Shown: positions 54,268 to 63,983 of the stretch, in pieces | Position numbering within the stretch: position 1 is the stretch's first letter | How the letters are laid out: each line of letters starts with the position of its first letter | Assembly (NCBI GenBank): GCA_038561985.1 | Contig: CP073276.1 | Location: 1,116,001-1,180,000 of the forward strand | Direction of reading: 5' to 3' | Origin: Petrimonas sulfuriphila | Lineage (GTDB): Bacteria; Bacteroidota; Bacteroidia; Bacteroidales; Dysgonomonadaceae | DNA: 64,000 bases | Position numbers and translations under genes: made by a program | The notes under the pieces: model-generated | Told to the model about the DNA's origin: nothing | Seen by the model: only the letters and a program-made list of their open reading frames with translations | Databases searched by the model: none

Positions 54268-55593
54268 TTAATTATTAATATTTCTGATGACTCCCAGTTT
54301 GCCTACTAGTAATTGCACACAAAAAAAGCAAAAGAGATAGGCTCCACCGATATAAATAAATATGGGTAAGTAAGAATGTGCAGTTATTGTATTACCTATC
54401 ATTTGCTGCGAGATAACACCTGTAATGCCGCCCAAGGTGCCGCCTATACCGGTCAAGGTTGCCTGCACTTGTTTAGGGTAAATTTCCGACGGTATGGTGA
54501 TGTTCGCCCAAAGGCCGTGCGACAACATAATTCCGGAAATAAGTAATACTGCGATTATGGGATTAGCCCCCGAAAACAAAACGAAACACAACAGTGGTAT
54601 GAGCAAAGAAGCCATGGCCATAACGGTTTTTCTAGATTTGTTCAAAGACCACCCCCGCTGTTCTATCAATAACTTTGGGATATATCCTCCAAGTATTGTT
54701 CCCAATCCCATTGCTGTATAGGGTAACCAAGCAGCGAATCCCAACTCTTTTAAGGATAAACCTTGTACATCCTGTAGATATTTCGGTATCCAAAAAAGCA
54801 AAAAATAAGTTACCGGGTCAATTAATATTCTGGCAGAAAAGCATCCCCATGTTTCTTTCCTTTTAAGCAAATCCTTTAACTTAATTTTTTTCTCTCCCTC
54901 ATTGTCTGTACTAGGGATGTCATCCTGAAGGATATACTCCTTTTCCTCTTTTGTGATTTTAGGATGATCTTGGGGGCTGTAATAATTTCTAAGCCAAAAG
55001 AATAACCAAACAAAACCTAGGAGACCTGTTACTAAGAAAGCAATCCTCCACCCAAAAGCTAAAGCAATGAAAGAAACCAAAGGAACAGCTACGGCAGCAC
55101 CAATTGCAGTACCGGCATTAAATATGCCTATTGCCAAAGCCCTTTCTTTTAGAGGGAACCATTCTGTAGAAGCTTTAACGCCTGCCGGAAAATTTGCTGA
55201 TTCAGTAATTCCCAAGAAGAAGCGTACTATGGAGAATTGGGCCAAAGTACTTACTACAGCATGCATCGCAGCAACAAAAGACCAGCTTCCCACAGCTATG
55301 CCAAACCCCTTTCTTGTACCTATCCTGTCTACAATCTTACCACTAAGGGCATACATTAAAGTATAGCTAAATACAAATAAAGAAGTAAGATTGGCATAAT
55401 CAATATCCGACCAACTAAACTCTGCTTGAATTGTTGATGCTAAAATGGCAAAAGCATTTCTGTCCAAAGCATTCAGACCGGACGCCAAACACAACAGAAG
55501 TGAAATTTTCCACCTAACAGCCTGATTACTCAAAAACTTATTTTTATCTTTTATTGATAAATGGGTTATAATGTTCTGCTTTCTCTCCATCAC
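54268..55593 (-). CDS. MFS transporter (anion:cation symporter type)
   Basis: A 441-aa transporter with 12 predicted membrane helices. It shows the MFS loop motif GKIVDRIGTRKGFG between helices 2 and 3 (near residue 84) and a second one after helix 8 (IEQRGWSLNKSRKTVM). FFLGITESANFPAGVKASTEWFP in helices 4-5 is typical of the anion:cation symporter family (hexuronate, galactonate and phosphate carriers). It likely imports the mono- or disaccharide, perhaps a uronic acid, made by the locus. The first ATG (55593) overlaps the FAD gene by 50 nt; no later start before the first helix is available. Confidence 0.88.
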   Translation of the reverse strand: MMERKQNIITHLSIKDKNKFLSNQAVRWKISLLLCLASGLNALDRNAFAILASTIQAEFSWSDIDYANLTSLFVFSYTLMYALSGKIVDRIGTRKGFGIAVGSWSFVAAMHAVVSTLAQFSIVRFFLGITESANFPAGVKASTEWFPLKERALAIGIFNAGTAIGAAVAVPLVSFIALAFGWRIAFLVTGLLGFVWLFFWLRNYYSPQDHPKITKEEKEYILQDDIPSTDNEGEKKIKLKDLLKRKETWGCFSARILIDPVTYFLLFWIPKYLQDVQGLSLKELGFAAWLPYTAMGLGTILGGYIPKLLIEQRGWSLNKSRKTVMAMASLLIPLLCFVLFSGANPIIAVLLISGIMLSHGLWANITIPSEIYPKQVQATLTGIGGTLGGITGVISQQMIGNTITAHSYLPIFIYIGGAYLFCFFCVQLLVGKLGVIRNINN

Positions 55594-57031
55594 TGTTTTT
55601 AGTATCTAATATTAAATCAGGATCAACAATCTTATCGATATTTTCATTTAGCAGATATTGTCCTTGTTTTACCAGTTCTCTCCTTAATTGCTTAATGTCA
55701 ATTTCTCGTGTACTGCATTTCTGACGAGATGCCATGGCAACAGCAACTCCGGCTGCTTGTCCCATCGCCGTGCAGGTGGCCATTACACGAATGGAGCCAT
55801 GCGCGATATGGGTTGCAGAGATAGGCCGTCCTGCAACCAATAGATTCGATAGATCTTTGGGGATCAGGCAACGGTAAGGAATCTCATATACTGATTTTCC
55901 GGAGCCCGTGAAGATTTGCTTCTTTCCATGAGGAGGATGGATATCTATGGCAAAAGTACCACAGGCAATGCCGTCTTCAAACGAGGCGCTATTCAAAACT
56001 TCCTGTTCGGTTAATACATAATCACCGACTATTCTTCTGGTTTCACGGATCCCGACTTGTATACCACTATCATGAATGTATGAGTTTTCGAAGCCTCCAA
56101 TATACTTTCGAATAAATGTATGTACTTCTATAACTTGTTTTCGCAAAGCAATTTCGGCTCGGGTTATATCCGCAGTTTTTGTCCCATCAATGTTCTGTAT
56201 ACGGGTCGTATTAACACTGAATACCCCTGGAATGGGTAATTCGTACATAAGGATGCGAGGGGCTACCTCCGAATCTAGCATTCCGGTTTCTTTTTCCTGT
56301 TGAACTAAACTGTTCATCCCCAAGAAAGCTATAGCCTTTTGTTTATCAATTTGTTCATCACATGGTGAATCTTTCAGCAAGTCTCGGTTCTTTTTCATCC
56401 AGTTGCGTAGTTGTGCCACGTCCACTCCGCCAACTCTGAAATAGAGTGTTGCTGGCTGCATCGACCCATCTTCGTCTTTACCCTTTGCAAAAGGTACACC
56501 CGAAAAGGCTGCAACATCGGCATCACCTGTACAGTCAACAATATATTGGGGGCAAATAGCTTGTCGCCCAGATTTATTCTCAATGATAACCGATTCTACA
56601 ACACCGTTGACTACATTCGCATCAACAATCCATGTATGAAAAAGCATTTCTACACCTGCCTCTTCCAACATCTCGATAAGAATTATTTTTGCTCTTTCTG
56701 CATCGAAAGGAGTCATGGACGCATTGTCGAAAGTCAAGTCAGCCACATGCCCTAAGGAAGCTCCCATCTGTTTCATTCGGTCTACAAATTCCTCGGCTAT
56801 TCCTCGGATTACTTGGTTGCCTTTTTCGTCATGGAATGTAAAAAACGGATTTACCATTGCCGTGGTCAGATTACCGCCCGGGAAACCATATCTTTCGATA
56901 AGCATTGTCTTTACCCCCGACCGTGCGGCAGCAATTGCTGCACCGATCCCTGCAGGACCACCTCCTGCAACTAATACTTCCGGAGTTGCTATTACCGGAA
57001 TTTTTCGTTGTTTTTCTATTATATATTCCAT
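55544..57031 (-). CDS. FAD-dependent oxidoreductase
   Basis: A 495-aa flavoprotein of the FAD_oxidored family. The dinucleotide fold is at the N-terminus, EVLVAGGGPAGIGAAIAAARSG (near residue 20), with IERYGFPGGNLTTAMVNPFF after it. YIVDCTGDADVAAFSGVPFA (near 165) and LLVAGRPISATHIAHGSIRVMATCTAMGQAAG (near 420) are the second FAD-binding parts. Members of this family are common in Bacteroidota and Planctomycetes glycan loci and probably oxidise a sugar or related compound; the exact reaction is unknown. It has no signal peptide and is likely cytoplasmic. The gene starts 87 nt after susD, past a strong stem-loop. Confidence 0.87.
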   Translation of the reverse strand: MEYIIEKQRKIPVIATPEVLVAGGGPAGIGAAIAAARSGVKTMLIERYGFPGGNLTTAMVNPFFTFHDEKGNQVIRGIAEEFVDRMKQMGASLGHVADLTFDNASMTPFDAERAKIILIEMLEEAGVEMLFHTWIVDANVVNGVVESVIIENKSGRQAICPQYIVDCTGDADVAAFSGVPFAKGKDEDGSMQPATLYFRVGGVDVAQLRNWMKKNRDLLKDSPCDEQIDKQKAIAFLGMNSLVQQEKETGMLDSEVAPRILMYELPIPGVFSVNTTRIQNIDGTKTADITRAEIALRKQVIEVHTFIRKYIGGFENSYIHDSGIQVGIRETRRIVGDYVLTEQEVLNSASFEDGIACGTFAIDIHPPHGKKQIFTGSGKSVYEIPYRCLIPKDLSNLLVAGRPISATHIAHGSIRVMATCTAMGQAAGVAVAMASRQKCSTREIDIKQLRRELVKQGQYLLNENIDKIVDPDLILDTKNSDGEKAEHYNPFINKR

Positions 57032-57050
57032 TATAACAATGCTTTTTAAG

Positions 57051-57086
57051 GCTGTAATAGAAGAATTGCTATTCTTCTATTACAGC
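57051..57086. other. 16-bp perfect stem-loop between susD and the downstream genes
   Basis: GCTGTAATAGAAGAAT (57051-57066) and ATTCTTCTATTACAGC (57071-57086) form a perfect 16-bp stem with a 4-nt loop. It lies in the 87-nt gap after the minus-strand susD stop. There is no T-run on the minus-strand side, so it is not a classical terminator. It most likely stabilises the susCD mRNA end or partly stops transcription, lowering expression of the enzyme and transporter genes. Confidence 0.75.
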
Positions 57087-57118
57087 TTAGCTGTTTTAAA
57101 ATAAATCATGAATAGTGA

Positions 57119-58777
57119 TCAATATCCTGGATTTTGCGTCAGATTAGGATTTGCCTGACGTTCCGATGTAGGGATAGGTGATAGATAATCGCGATTAGGA
57201 TCAAAATAACGGACTCCCAGTTTAGTTCCAAATTTATCCTTTTCTGCGAAATTTGTATAGTCCGGATTTCCATATTCATCGATAAGTGGAGCAGCTGACG
57301 GATAACCGGTTGGGAATCGTCCATAACATGTTCCATTCATTAGTCTATCCGCTATTTTCCACCGACGAATATCAAATAACCGGAGTCCTTCACCGGCCAG
57401 TTCATATTTGCGCTCTTTTCTGATTACAGAACGAAGCTCTTGTTGATTTTTGCCTTTGGTTATTTCAGGCATATTGGCTCTCCTTCGGACTTTATTGATC
57501 GACTCATACATGGTATCATCCAATTGGTTTGCTTCAATTTTCGCTTCTGCATACATTAATAGAATGTCTGCATAACGAAATGCGATAGCATTAATGGAAG
57601 AAACTCCGTCAGTCCGTAATTCAAGCGGATCGCAATACTTTCTCCAACAAAAACCTGAAAAACTTGCGTAAGCATGTGTTGCATCAAGATTAGCAATTCG
57701 TACTGCTGGAGATTGATTATAATTCCAACATAGAATGCTGTCTTTGTCAGTCTCAAATTGATAACCGAAGTATATACTACCGGGTAAAGCAACAGTATGA
57801 TTGAGCCGTGGATCCCTATTTTCCCAAGGTTTCTTCGGATTATATAATGGGGATTTATCAATAGATAGTCCGTCAATACATTCATAGGAATCCACTAAAG
57901 CCTGTACCGGCATTTTGTTCGAAAATCCACCTCCCAATCTTGATTTCATACGACTTGGCATTCCCTGACTTTTATCGTCCTGATTAAATTGAATTGCCCA
58001 TATAATTTCTTTGGATGTTTTTCCTTTTAACATGGTAATATCACCATAATTAGGTTCTAGAATATATTCAACACCTTCAAGTTCCATTATTTTCTCACAA
58101 GCGTTAATTGCATCTTGCCAACGTTCATTATACAAAGCTGTACGTGCTTTTACAGCCCATGCAAACCCCTTTGTTATCGCCATAGTATTAGGCTGATTTT
58201 CCTGTTGCAAATACTGAGCGGCTTCATCACATTGGGAAATGATAAAATCTACAACTTTTTCTATCGGATCTCTGCTAACATATGCTTCATCCAATGTTAG
58301 CGTATGGTCAATCAATGGTACATCTCCAAACATAGAAGTAAGAGTGAGATAACAGTATGCTCTTAATACTTTGGCTTCTGCCTTATACCTCTCTATTTTA
58401 TCTGCCGATACGTTATTACTGGCCCTATCGATATTTTCAAGTATAAAATTACATCGACTAATACTCTTGTACATATTTACCCAAATATCTTTTAATTGCC
58501 AAGCCGTAGAAGTTTGATACATTTGCTCAGGTTTGACGTCTCTTTCTGCTGAGATATCGGATCCTGTATCAAAGTAAATCATAAAAGGAATCTGATCATT
58601 AAATATATGGAAAGGTGTATGTATTCCTACAATAGCCATCTGAATCTCAATTTCTGTTCTTAGAAATGTTTCCGTTGAAGGATAATTTAATGGATATTTT
58701 TCCAAGGCGCTCTCGCATGAGACAAACAACAAGGAACATAATATGAATATGCTTAATGTTTTTCTATTTGTTTTCAT
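57119..58777 (-). CDS. SusD/RagB-family glycan-binding lipoprotein
   Basis: A 552-aa surface lipoprotein (lipobox in FILCSLLFVSCES, Cys 20). It has the helical TPR-like SusD fold: KVLRAYCYLTLTSMFGDVPLI (near 135), AKALRTALY-like helices (AVKARTALYNERW) and the C-terminal RagB/SusD family end (IRKERKYELAGEGLRLFDIRRWKIADRL, near 435; then YLSPIPTSERQANPNLTQNPGY). It covers the SusC pore and captures glycan. It lies 21 nt after susC. Confidence 0.95.
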   Translation of the reverse strand: MKTNRKTLSIFILCSLLFVSCESALEKYPLNYPSTETFLRTEIEIQMAIVGIHTPFHIFNDQIPFMIYFDTGSDISAERDVKPEQMYQTSTAWQLKDIWVNMYKSISRCNFILENIDRASNNVSADKIERYKAEAKVLRAYCYLTLTSMFGDVPLIDHTLTLDEAYVSRDPIEKVVDFIISQCDEAAQYLQQENQPNTMAITKGFAWAVKARTALYNERWQDAINACEKIMELEGVEYILEPNYGDITMLKGKTSKEIIWAIQFNQDDKSQGMPSRMKSRLGGGFSNKMPVQALVDSYECIDGLSIDKSPLYNPKKPWENRDPRLNHTVALPGSIYFGYQFETDKDSILCWNYNQSPAVRIANLDATHAYASFSGFCWRKYCDPLELRTDGVSSINAIAFRYADILLMYAEAKIEANQLDDTMYESINKVRRRANMPEITKGKNQQELRSVIRKERKYELAGEGLRLFDIRRWKIADRLMNGTCYGRFPTGYPSAAPLIDEYGNPDYTNFAEKDKFGTKLGVRYFDPNRDYLSPIPTSERQANPNLTQNPGY

Positions 58778-58798
58778 AATATTATCTGTCTGTAATAA

Positions 58799-61700
58799 TT
58801 AAAACCTGATATCTACACCGGCACTTATGGTCTTTACCTGAGGATAATATGCTCCACCTGAAGCGGGAGAAACTTCCGGATCCCATCCTTTCCAAAAATT
58901 AGTAAAAGTGAATAAATTTTCTCCGGAAATATAAAATCGTAAATGCTCCATTAATGCACGTCTGGAAATTGATGTAGGTACTTTATAACCTAATTGGATA
59001 TTCTTTGCTCTTAAATAGGCTGCACTTTTCATATAGAAATCCGAATCAAGGTAATTGTTTGCAGAATCATAAAAATATAAACGCGGGAAAGCTGCGTGTA
59101 CATTCTCATTCTCTTCAGTCCAACGATCTTTATGCATCGTAAAAGCTGTTCCACCCGACCAGAATGGATACATTGCTATCTGCGACAAATATCCGTCAAT
59201 TTTACCTACTCCTTGAAGCAATATATTCAAATCAAATCCTTTATAACGTCCACTAAAATTGAATCCATAAGTGTAACGAGGAATTGTAGAACCTAAAACC
59301 TCCCTGTCATCAGCATTTACAATATCATCATCATTCAAATTAGCATATCTTAAATCACCTGGAGCTAAAGTACGTCCTTGGCGTTCCCATTTATACGAAC
59401 CATCACCATTAAAATCGTCTTTAGATAAGATCCCCAAGCTTTTTCTCATATATAAAGAGTTGATAGCATATCTTTCTCGGTTGGTTACTAGGCCTGTTCC
59501 GTTAATACCTTTCAAATCAGTGATTTTGTTCTTAACGTCAGAAAAATTGAATGATATATCAAAATCGAAATCTCCAATTTTGTCCATATAAACAATATTC
59601 AAATCGTATCCTTTATTTTCAACAACTCCAGCATTTTGAAATGTAGGCTCCAATCCCATTGTACCCGGAATATCCAAACGCATTAAAATATCGTTTGTTT
59701 TTTTATAAAACCAATCGAAAGTAAAATTCAGCTTGTACCAAAAACTCAAATCCAACCCTATATTTGACATTGTGGTTGTTTCCCATGTAATATTGGGATT
59801 ATTCATAGTTAAAATAGCTGCCCCATCTATCAGGTTATCACCTGAAATATATTTTGCACTCATATCAATATTAGAAGAAAAGGGATAATCATTTCCTATA
59901 TTTTGATTTCCCAAAGTACCCCATGAGCCTCTTATTTTAACATTGGATACATTTTCCTTAAAATTATCCCAGAATGATTCTTCCGATAACCTCCAACCAG
60001 CTGAGAAAGATGGGAAAGCCCCCCATTTTTTACCTTTTGCAAATTTCGATGAGCCATCATATCGTATATTTGCTTCAAGCAAATATTTACTCATATAATC
60101 ATAATTAACTCGTCCAAACCAGGAAAGAAGAACATTTTCCCCAGCCCATCCATCATTTCTCATATTCTCAACAGACCCGGATTGTAATACAGAATATTCG
60201 GGAAATGGAAAATCATCTCTAAAGGCGTTAAATCCTGAGTAAAAATTAGATTCATATTGAAATCCGCCCAAAGCAGAGATTGTATGATTACTTATTGACT
60301 TATGATAATTAGCCGTTGTTCTTGATTGAAGATATCTATTATAAGTTGACTCTTCTGTCAAATTAGATTTACTTGGAAGTTGGGAAAAAATACTTCCATT
60401 TGGATTATATGTTGTTACCTGTTTGACAAAACTTCTAGACAAAGGGTATGAAATTGAAGGTGAAAAAGCTGTTTGCATCCAGAAATCCTTATAAGGTTCC
60501 CACTTGAACGACATATTTCCTGTAATTGGAGTGGATTTGTCATTCGTAAAGCCTCCTTCATATATACTGGCTACAGGATTCTCACCATTTTGCCCTTCGG
60601 CATAATTTTCATTTGAATATTGCATAGCCTGAACAGCAGGCAGCTTATTCATTAAAAAGAAAATATATCCTATCCCAGATGAATTTCCTGAATTACTATT
60701 ATACCTGGAAACAGAATTTCGATTAGAATTATAAAGAAATAAATCCAATGACGAGGAAAAATTCTTTGTAAAAACAAAATCAGTATTCAATCGAATGGAG
60801 ATTCTTTCAAAATTAACTTTTTCAATTATTCCTTTCTGATTCAAATATCCTAAAGATGCTAACACTTTCAATTTCTCTGTTCCTCCTGTTAGTGTCAAGT
60901 TGTGGTTCTGCTGCAATCCACTTCCCCTTAAAATCTCTTTTTGCCAATCCGTATCCGGATAATTATCTCTGTCATTCGGACCTTTCTCTTTCCAATTTTT
61001 AATTTGCTCATCTGTATAGACTACACCCGCACCGGCATTAATCTTTGATTCATTTAGAAGAAGTATATGATCAATTGCATTTACCTTATCGGGAAGATTC
61101 GTTGGAGATTGTTGTGCAACATACCCGCTATATGCAATATTGAATTTACTTTCAGATGCACGTTTAGTGGTGATTAAAATAACACCATTAGCCGCTTTAG
61201 ATCCATATATAGAAGAGGATGCAGCATCTTTTAAGACCGAAATTGATTCAATTGTCGAAACATCAATATTATTTATCCCCATTTCAAGCCCATCAACCAA
61301 AATTAAAGGGCTAGAATTATTTAACGTTCCGATCCCTCTGATATTTATATTTCCAGCATCCAATCCGGGTTGTCCAGATCGTTGAACAACGGTAACTCCC
61401 GGAGCAACACCTTGTAAGGCTAGAGAAGTTTGGCCAACCTGACGTTTAGTCAATGTTTCACTACTCACCGAAGCGACAGAGCCTGTAAGATTTACACGTT
61501 TTTGTGTACCATATCCTATCACAACAACTTCTTCCAGAGTTTTTAGATCTTCAATCAAAGTAATTGCAACAGAATTCTGGTTTCCAACCGTTATTTCTTG
61601 CGTAACGTAACCAAGATAGGAAACCTGTAAAACAGCATTATTTCCAACAGAGATAATAAAAAGTCCATCTATATCTGTTATAACCCCATTGGACGTCCCC

Positions 61701-62155
61701 TTTTCGATGATGTTTGCCCCAATAATTGGTTCCCCACGTTCATCTTTCACCTTACCAGTTATCTGTCGTTTAGCTTGTTGTTGAGATTGAGATGTTGATT
61801 TATTGTCGACATTCAAAATAATCGCCTTATTATTCACATGATAGGTTATACCGGTATTGTTTAGGACAAGATTCAGGACTTCGTAAATAGTCTTGTTTTC
61901 TACGTTTATTGAAACTTTCAGATGTTTATTAATCTGATCATTACTATAAAAAAAGTAGAAATCAGTTTGATTTTCTATTTTACTGAAAAGTTTGTCCAAT
62001 TCAATCTCATTTTCATGGAGTGTCAGATGTGTTTTCTGAGCATATGAGTCGAGAGCATATATTTGAAAAACGCCAATGACAAACAATAAGAAAGTCACTT
62101 TCATAATAAACAATAAAAAATTAGGAATAGGTATTCCAAGTTTGTTATTTTTCAT
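58799..62155 (-). CDS. SusC/RagA-family TonB-linked outer-membrane transporter with STN domain
   Basis: An 1118-aa TonB-dependent transporter importing glycan fragments across the outer membrane. After a signal region, residues about 40-110 form an STN domain (LTLHENEIELDKLFSKIENQTDFYFFYSNDQ), the kind that talks to FecR anti-sigma factors. Next is a carboxypeptidase-like beta-sandwich (QITGKVKDERGEPIIGANI), then the conserved LEEVVVIGYGTQKRVNLTGSV box and plug, and a 22-strand barrel ending in ISAGVDIRF with a terminal Phe. It is preceded by the FecR gene (198-nt gap) and followed by susD. Confidence 0.95.
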   Translation of the reverse strand: MKNNKLGIPIPNFLLFIMKVTFLLFVIGVFQIYALDSYAQKTHLTLHENEIELDKLFSKIENQTDFYFFYSNDQINKHLKVSINVENKTIYEVLNLVLNNTGITYHVNNKAIILNVDNKSTSQSQQQAKRQITGKVKDERGEPIIGANIIEKGTSNGVITDIDGLFIISVGNNAVLQVSYLGYVTQEITVGNQNSVAITLIEDLKTLEEVVVIGYGTQKRVNLTGSVASVSSETLTKRQVGQTSLALQGVAPGVTVVQRSGQPGLDAGNINIRGIGTLNNSSPLILVDGLEMGINNIDVSTIESISVLKDAASSSIYGSKAANGVILITTKRASESKFNIAYSGYVAQQSPTNLPDKVNAIDHILLLNESKINAGAGVVYTDEQIKNWKEKGPNDRDNYPDTDWQKEILRGSGLQQNHNLTLTGGTEKLKVLASLGYLNQKGIIEKVNFERISIRLNTDFVFTKNFSSSLDLFLYNSNRNSVSRYNSNSGNSSGIGYIFFLMNKLPAVQAMQYSNENYAEGQNGENPVASIYEGGFTNDKSTPITGNMSFKWEPYKDFWMQTAFSPSISYPLSRSFVKQVTTYNPNGSIFSQLPSKSNLTEESTYNRYLQSRTTANYHKSISNHTISALGGFQYESNFYSGFNAFRDDFPFPEYSVLQSGSVENMRNDGWAGENVLLSWFGRVNYDYMSKYLLEANIRYDGSSKFAKGKKWGAFPSFSAGWRLSEESFWDNFKENVSNVKIRGSWGTLGNQNIGNDYPFSSNIDMSAKYISGDNLIDGAAILTMNNPNITWETTTMSNIGLDLSFWYKLNFTFDWFYKKTNDILMRLDIPGTMGLEPTFQNAGVVENKGYDLNIVYMDKIGDFDFDISFNFSDVKNKITDLKGINGTGLVTNRERYAINSLYMRKSLGILSKDDFNGDGSYKWERQGRTLAPGDLRYANLNDDDIVNADDREVLGSTIPRYTYGFNFSGRYKGFDLNILLQGVGKIDGYLSQIAMYPFWSGGTAFTMHKDRWTEENENVHAAFPRLYFYDSANNYLDSDFYMKSAAYLRAKNIQLGYKVPTSISRRALMEHLRFYISGENLFTFTNFWKGWDPEVSPASGGAYYPQVKTISAGVDIRF

Positions 62156-62353
62156 ACATTTGTTTGTTTTTAATTTGTAGCCTTTAACCGGATCCTGCGA
62201 GATGTAAGGTTATTGGCGGGATTAATAAATTGAAAACTTAACGAGTCGGATGATACGCCCATATCTTCCGGCTCTTTTTAAATCATTACAAATAAGGCTA
62301 ATTTTACTAATTTTTCATAGGCATTACTTTTTTGTTGAATTATACATAAGACA

Positions 62354-63367
62354 CTATTTTTCATCGATATAGATATTTTTTCCAGAGATGCGGTATTCGA
62401 TCGGATAACTTTTCCCGATTGAATTCAAAACATCCTCTATAATCTCTCCCGGTATGACCCTACCGGTAAATCTTTTATTTTTCAAAGATGGAGCGATATG
62501 GATATCCAGATCAAAATGCTTAGCCAATAAGGGTACGATTCTCCCCAAAGTTTCATCCGTAAACCTATAAGTTCCGTCTTTCCAGGCGATATAATAACCG
62601 GTATCGATATTTTCAATTTCCACATTGCCGTTCAAAGCGTTTATACGGGCTTGTTCCCCGGGAACAAGAGAGGTCGACAAGTATTGTCCTTCCCTATCTT
62701 TATAGTTTAGATTAATACCTCCTGAAATCAGGGTTATGCACGATTGTTCTTCCAGACCGGATTCTACAAAAAATTCCGTACCGGTAACTTCTATTTCCAC
62801 ATTTCCTATTTGTACAATAAATGGTTTCTCCGAATCTTTACGAATGTCAAAATAAGCTTTTCCCTCCAGAGATACCGACCGCTTCCTTTCTGTAAACCTT
62901 TCGGGATAGGTTATCCGGGTATTCTCATTCATCCACACTTCCGATTGATCGGGTAAAACAACGGATTGTACACCTGTCTTATTGTAAACCACATTTTGCA
63001 CAAGGATGTATTGCTGTGGTTCTTTCAAGGAGTCGGACAGAGTCATCCAAACGGCTGAGGCAATCAGCACGCCCATAAATACAGCAGCGGAGTAACGAAA
63101 CCAACCAATCTTTCGTTTTTTAAGCGGGGCAATAAGCGGCTGATATCTCCGTGAAAGTGCGTCAATTTCTCCGGCAAGTATCTGCCAACCACTGTAAACA
63201 GCTTCTTCGGATAAACTTTTACCTGAGTTCCATATCTCTTCGAGTTGGCAGTAATATGCTATATGTCCGTCCTCCTCCTTCAACCACTTATTGAGCATGA
63301 CCATTTCTTCCGGAGTAGCAATTTTCTGGATGGATCGGACAATTATTTCTTCAGTTATCGGCAACAT
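62354..63367 (-). CDS. FecR-family anti-sigma factor
   Basis: A 337-aa inner-membrane regulator. Residues 1-85 are the cytoplasmic sigma-binding part (MVMLNKWLKEEDGHIAYYCQLEEIW). One membrane helix (YSAAVFMGVLIASAVWMTL, about 93-111) is followed by the periplasmic FecR domain (VVLPDQSEVWMNENTRITYP, about 135-220) and a C-terminal DUF4974 domain (GRIVPLLAKHFDLDIHI, GRVIPGEIIEDVLNSI). It should relay the signal from the SusC STN domain to the ECF sigma factor encoded just upstream. Confidence 0.93.
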   Translation of the reverse strand: MLPITEEIIVRSIQKIATPEEMVMLNKWLKEEDGHIAYYCQLEEIWNSGKSLSEEAVYSGWQILAGEIDALSRRYQPLIAPLKKRKIGWFRYSAAVFMGVLIASAVWMTLSDSLKEPQQYILVQNVVYNKTGVQSVVLPDQSEVWMNENTRITYPERFTERKRSVSLEGKAYFDIRKDSEKPFIVQIGNVEIEVTGTEFFVESGLEEQSCITLISGGINLNYKDREGQYLSTSLVPGEQARINALNGNVEIENIDTGYYIAWKDGTYRFTDETLGRIVPLLAKHFDLDIHIAPSLKNKRFTGRVIPGEIIEDVLNSIGKSYPIEYRISGKNIYIDEK

Positions 63368-63425
63368 CTTTTTGGTAGTATGATTGTCTTCTATATAGAT
63401 AAGACAAGATGCCGTGCATATTTAC

Positions 63426-63983
63426 TTAAACGAAAAATAAAAAAAATAAATCTTTTTTACCATTGCCTGTAAATCGAACTCGTAATGTCTTTAATCCCAG
63501 ATACAATTGGTGTTCCACAGTACGGATAGAAATATTCAAAACTTCTGCAATCTCTGCATTTTTCTTTTCTTCAAAATAGGCCATTTTAAAAATGATCCGG
63601 CATTTTTCAGGTAATTTCTCAATCTCGTCATAGATATACTGCATATCTTCCTTATCTATGATCTGTTTTTCAAAAGAGTCGTAATAACCAAGGCCTAAAA
63701 TGCGATTATCTAATTCGATTGACTCTATATAGTTTTCTTTAACCTGTTCCCTTATGAGGATATTCAGGCATTTGTTCCTGACGGCCATAAATAAATAAGC
63801 AGGAGAAGGTAATTTATCATTCATTTTAAAATGATCCCATATATCGAGGAAAACATCCTGTATGATATCTTCGGTCATTTCCAAAGAAACAAAACGCCGC
63901 GCAAACAATATCAGTGGTGACACGTTTGCCACGTAATAAGATTTGAAAGATGCGAGACTATTTTCTTTGTTCTTGTTTTTCAT
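63426..63983 (-). CDS. ECF RNA polymerase sigma factor
   Basis: A 185-aa sigma-70 family factor of the extracytoplasmic-function group. Region 2 is ILFARRFVSLEMTEDIIQDVFLDIWDHF (near residue 35), and region 4 is LPEKCRIIFKMAYFEEKKNAEIAEVLNISIRTVEHQLYLGLKTLR (near 130-175). It is the first gene of the locus and is held by the FecR protein; when the SusC transporter engages substrate it should transcribe susCD and itself. The promoter lies at or beyond the window end (63984-64000) and cannot be judged. Confidence 0.94.
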   Translation of the reverse strand: MKNKNKENSLASFKSYYVANVSPLILFARRFVSLEMTEDIIQDVFLDIWDHFKMNDKLPSPAYLFMAVRNKCLNILIREQVKENYIESIELDNRILGLGYYDSFEKQIIDKEDMQYIYDEIEKLPEKCRIIFKMAYFEEKKNAEIAEVLNISIRTVEHQLYLGLKTLRVRFTGNGKKDLFFLFFV

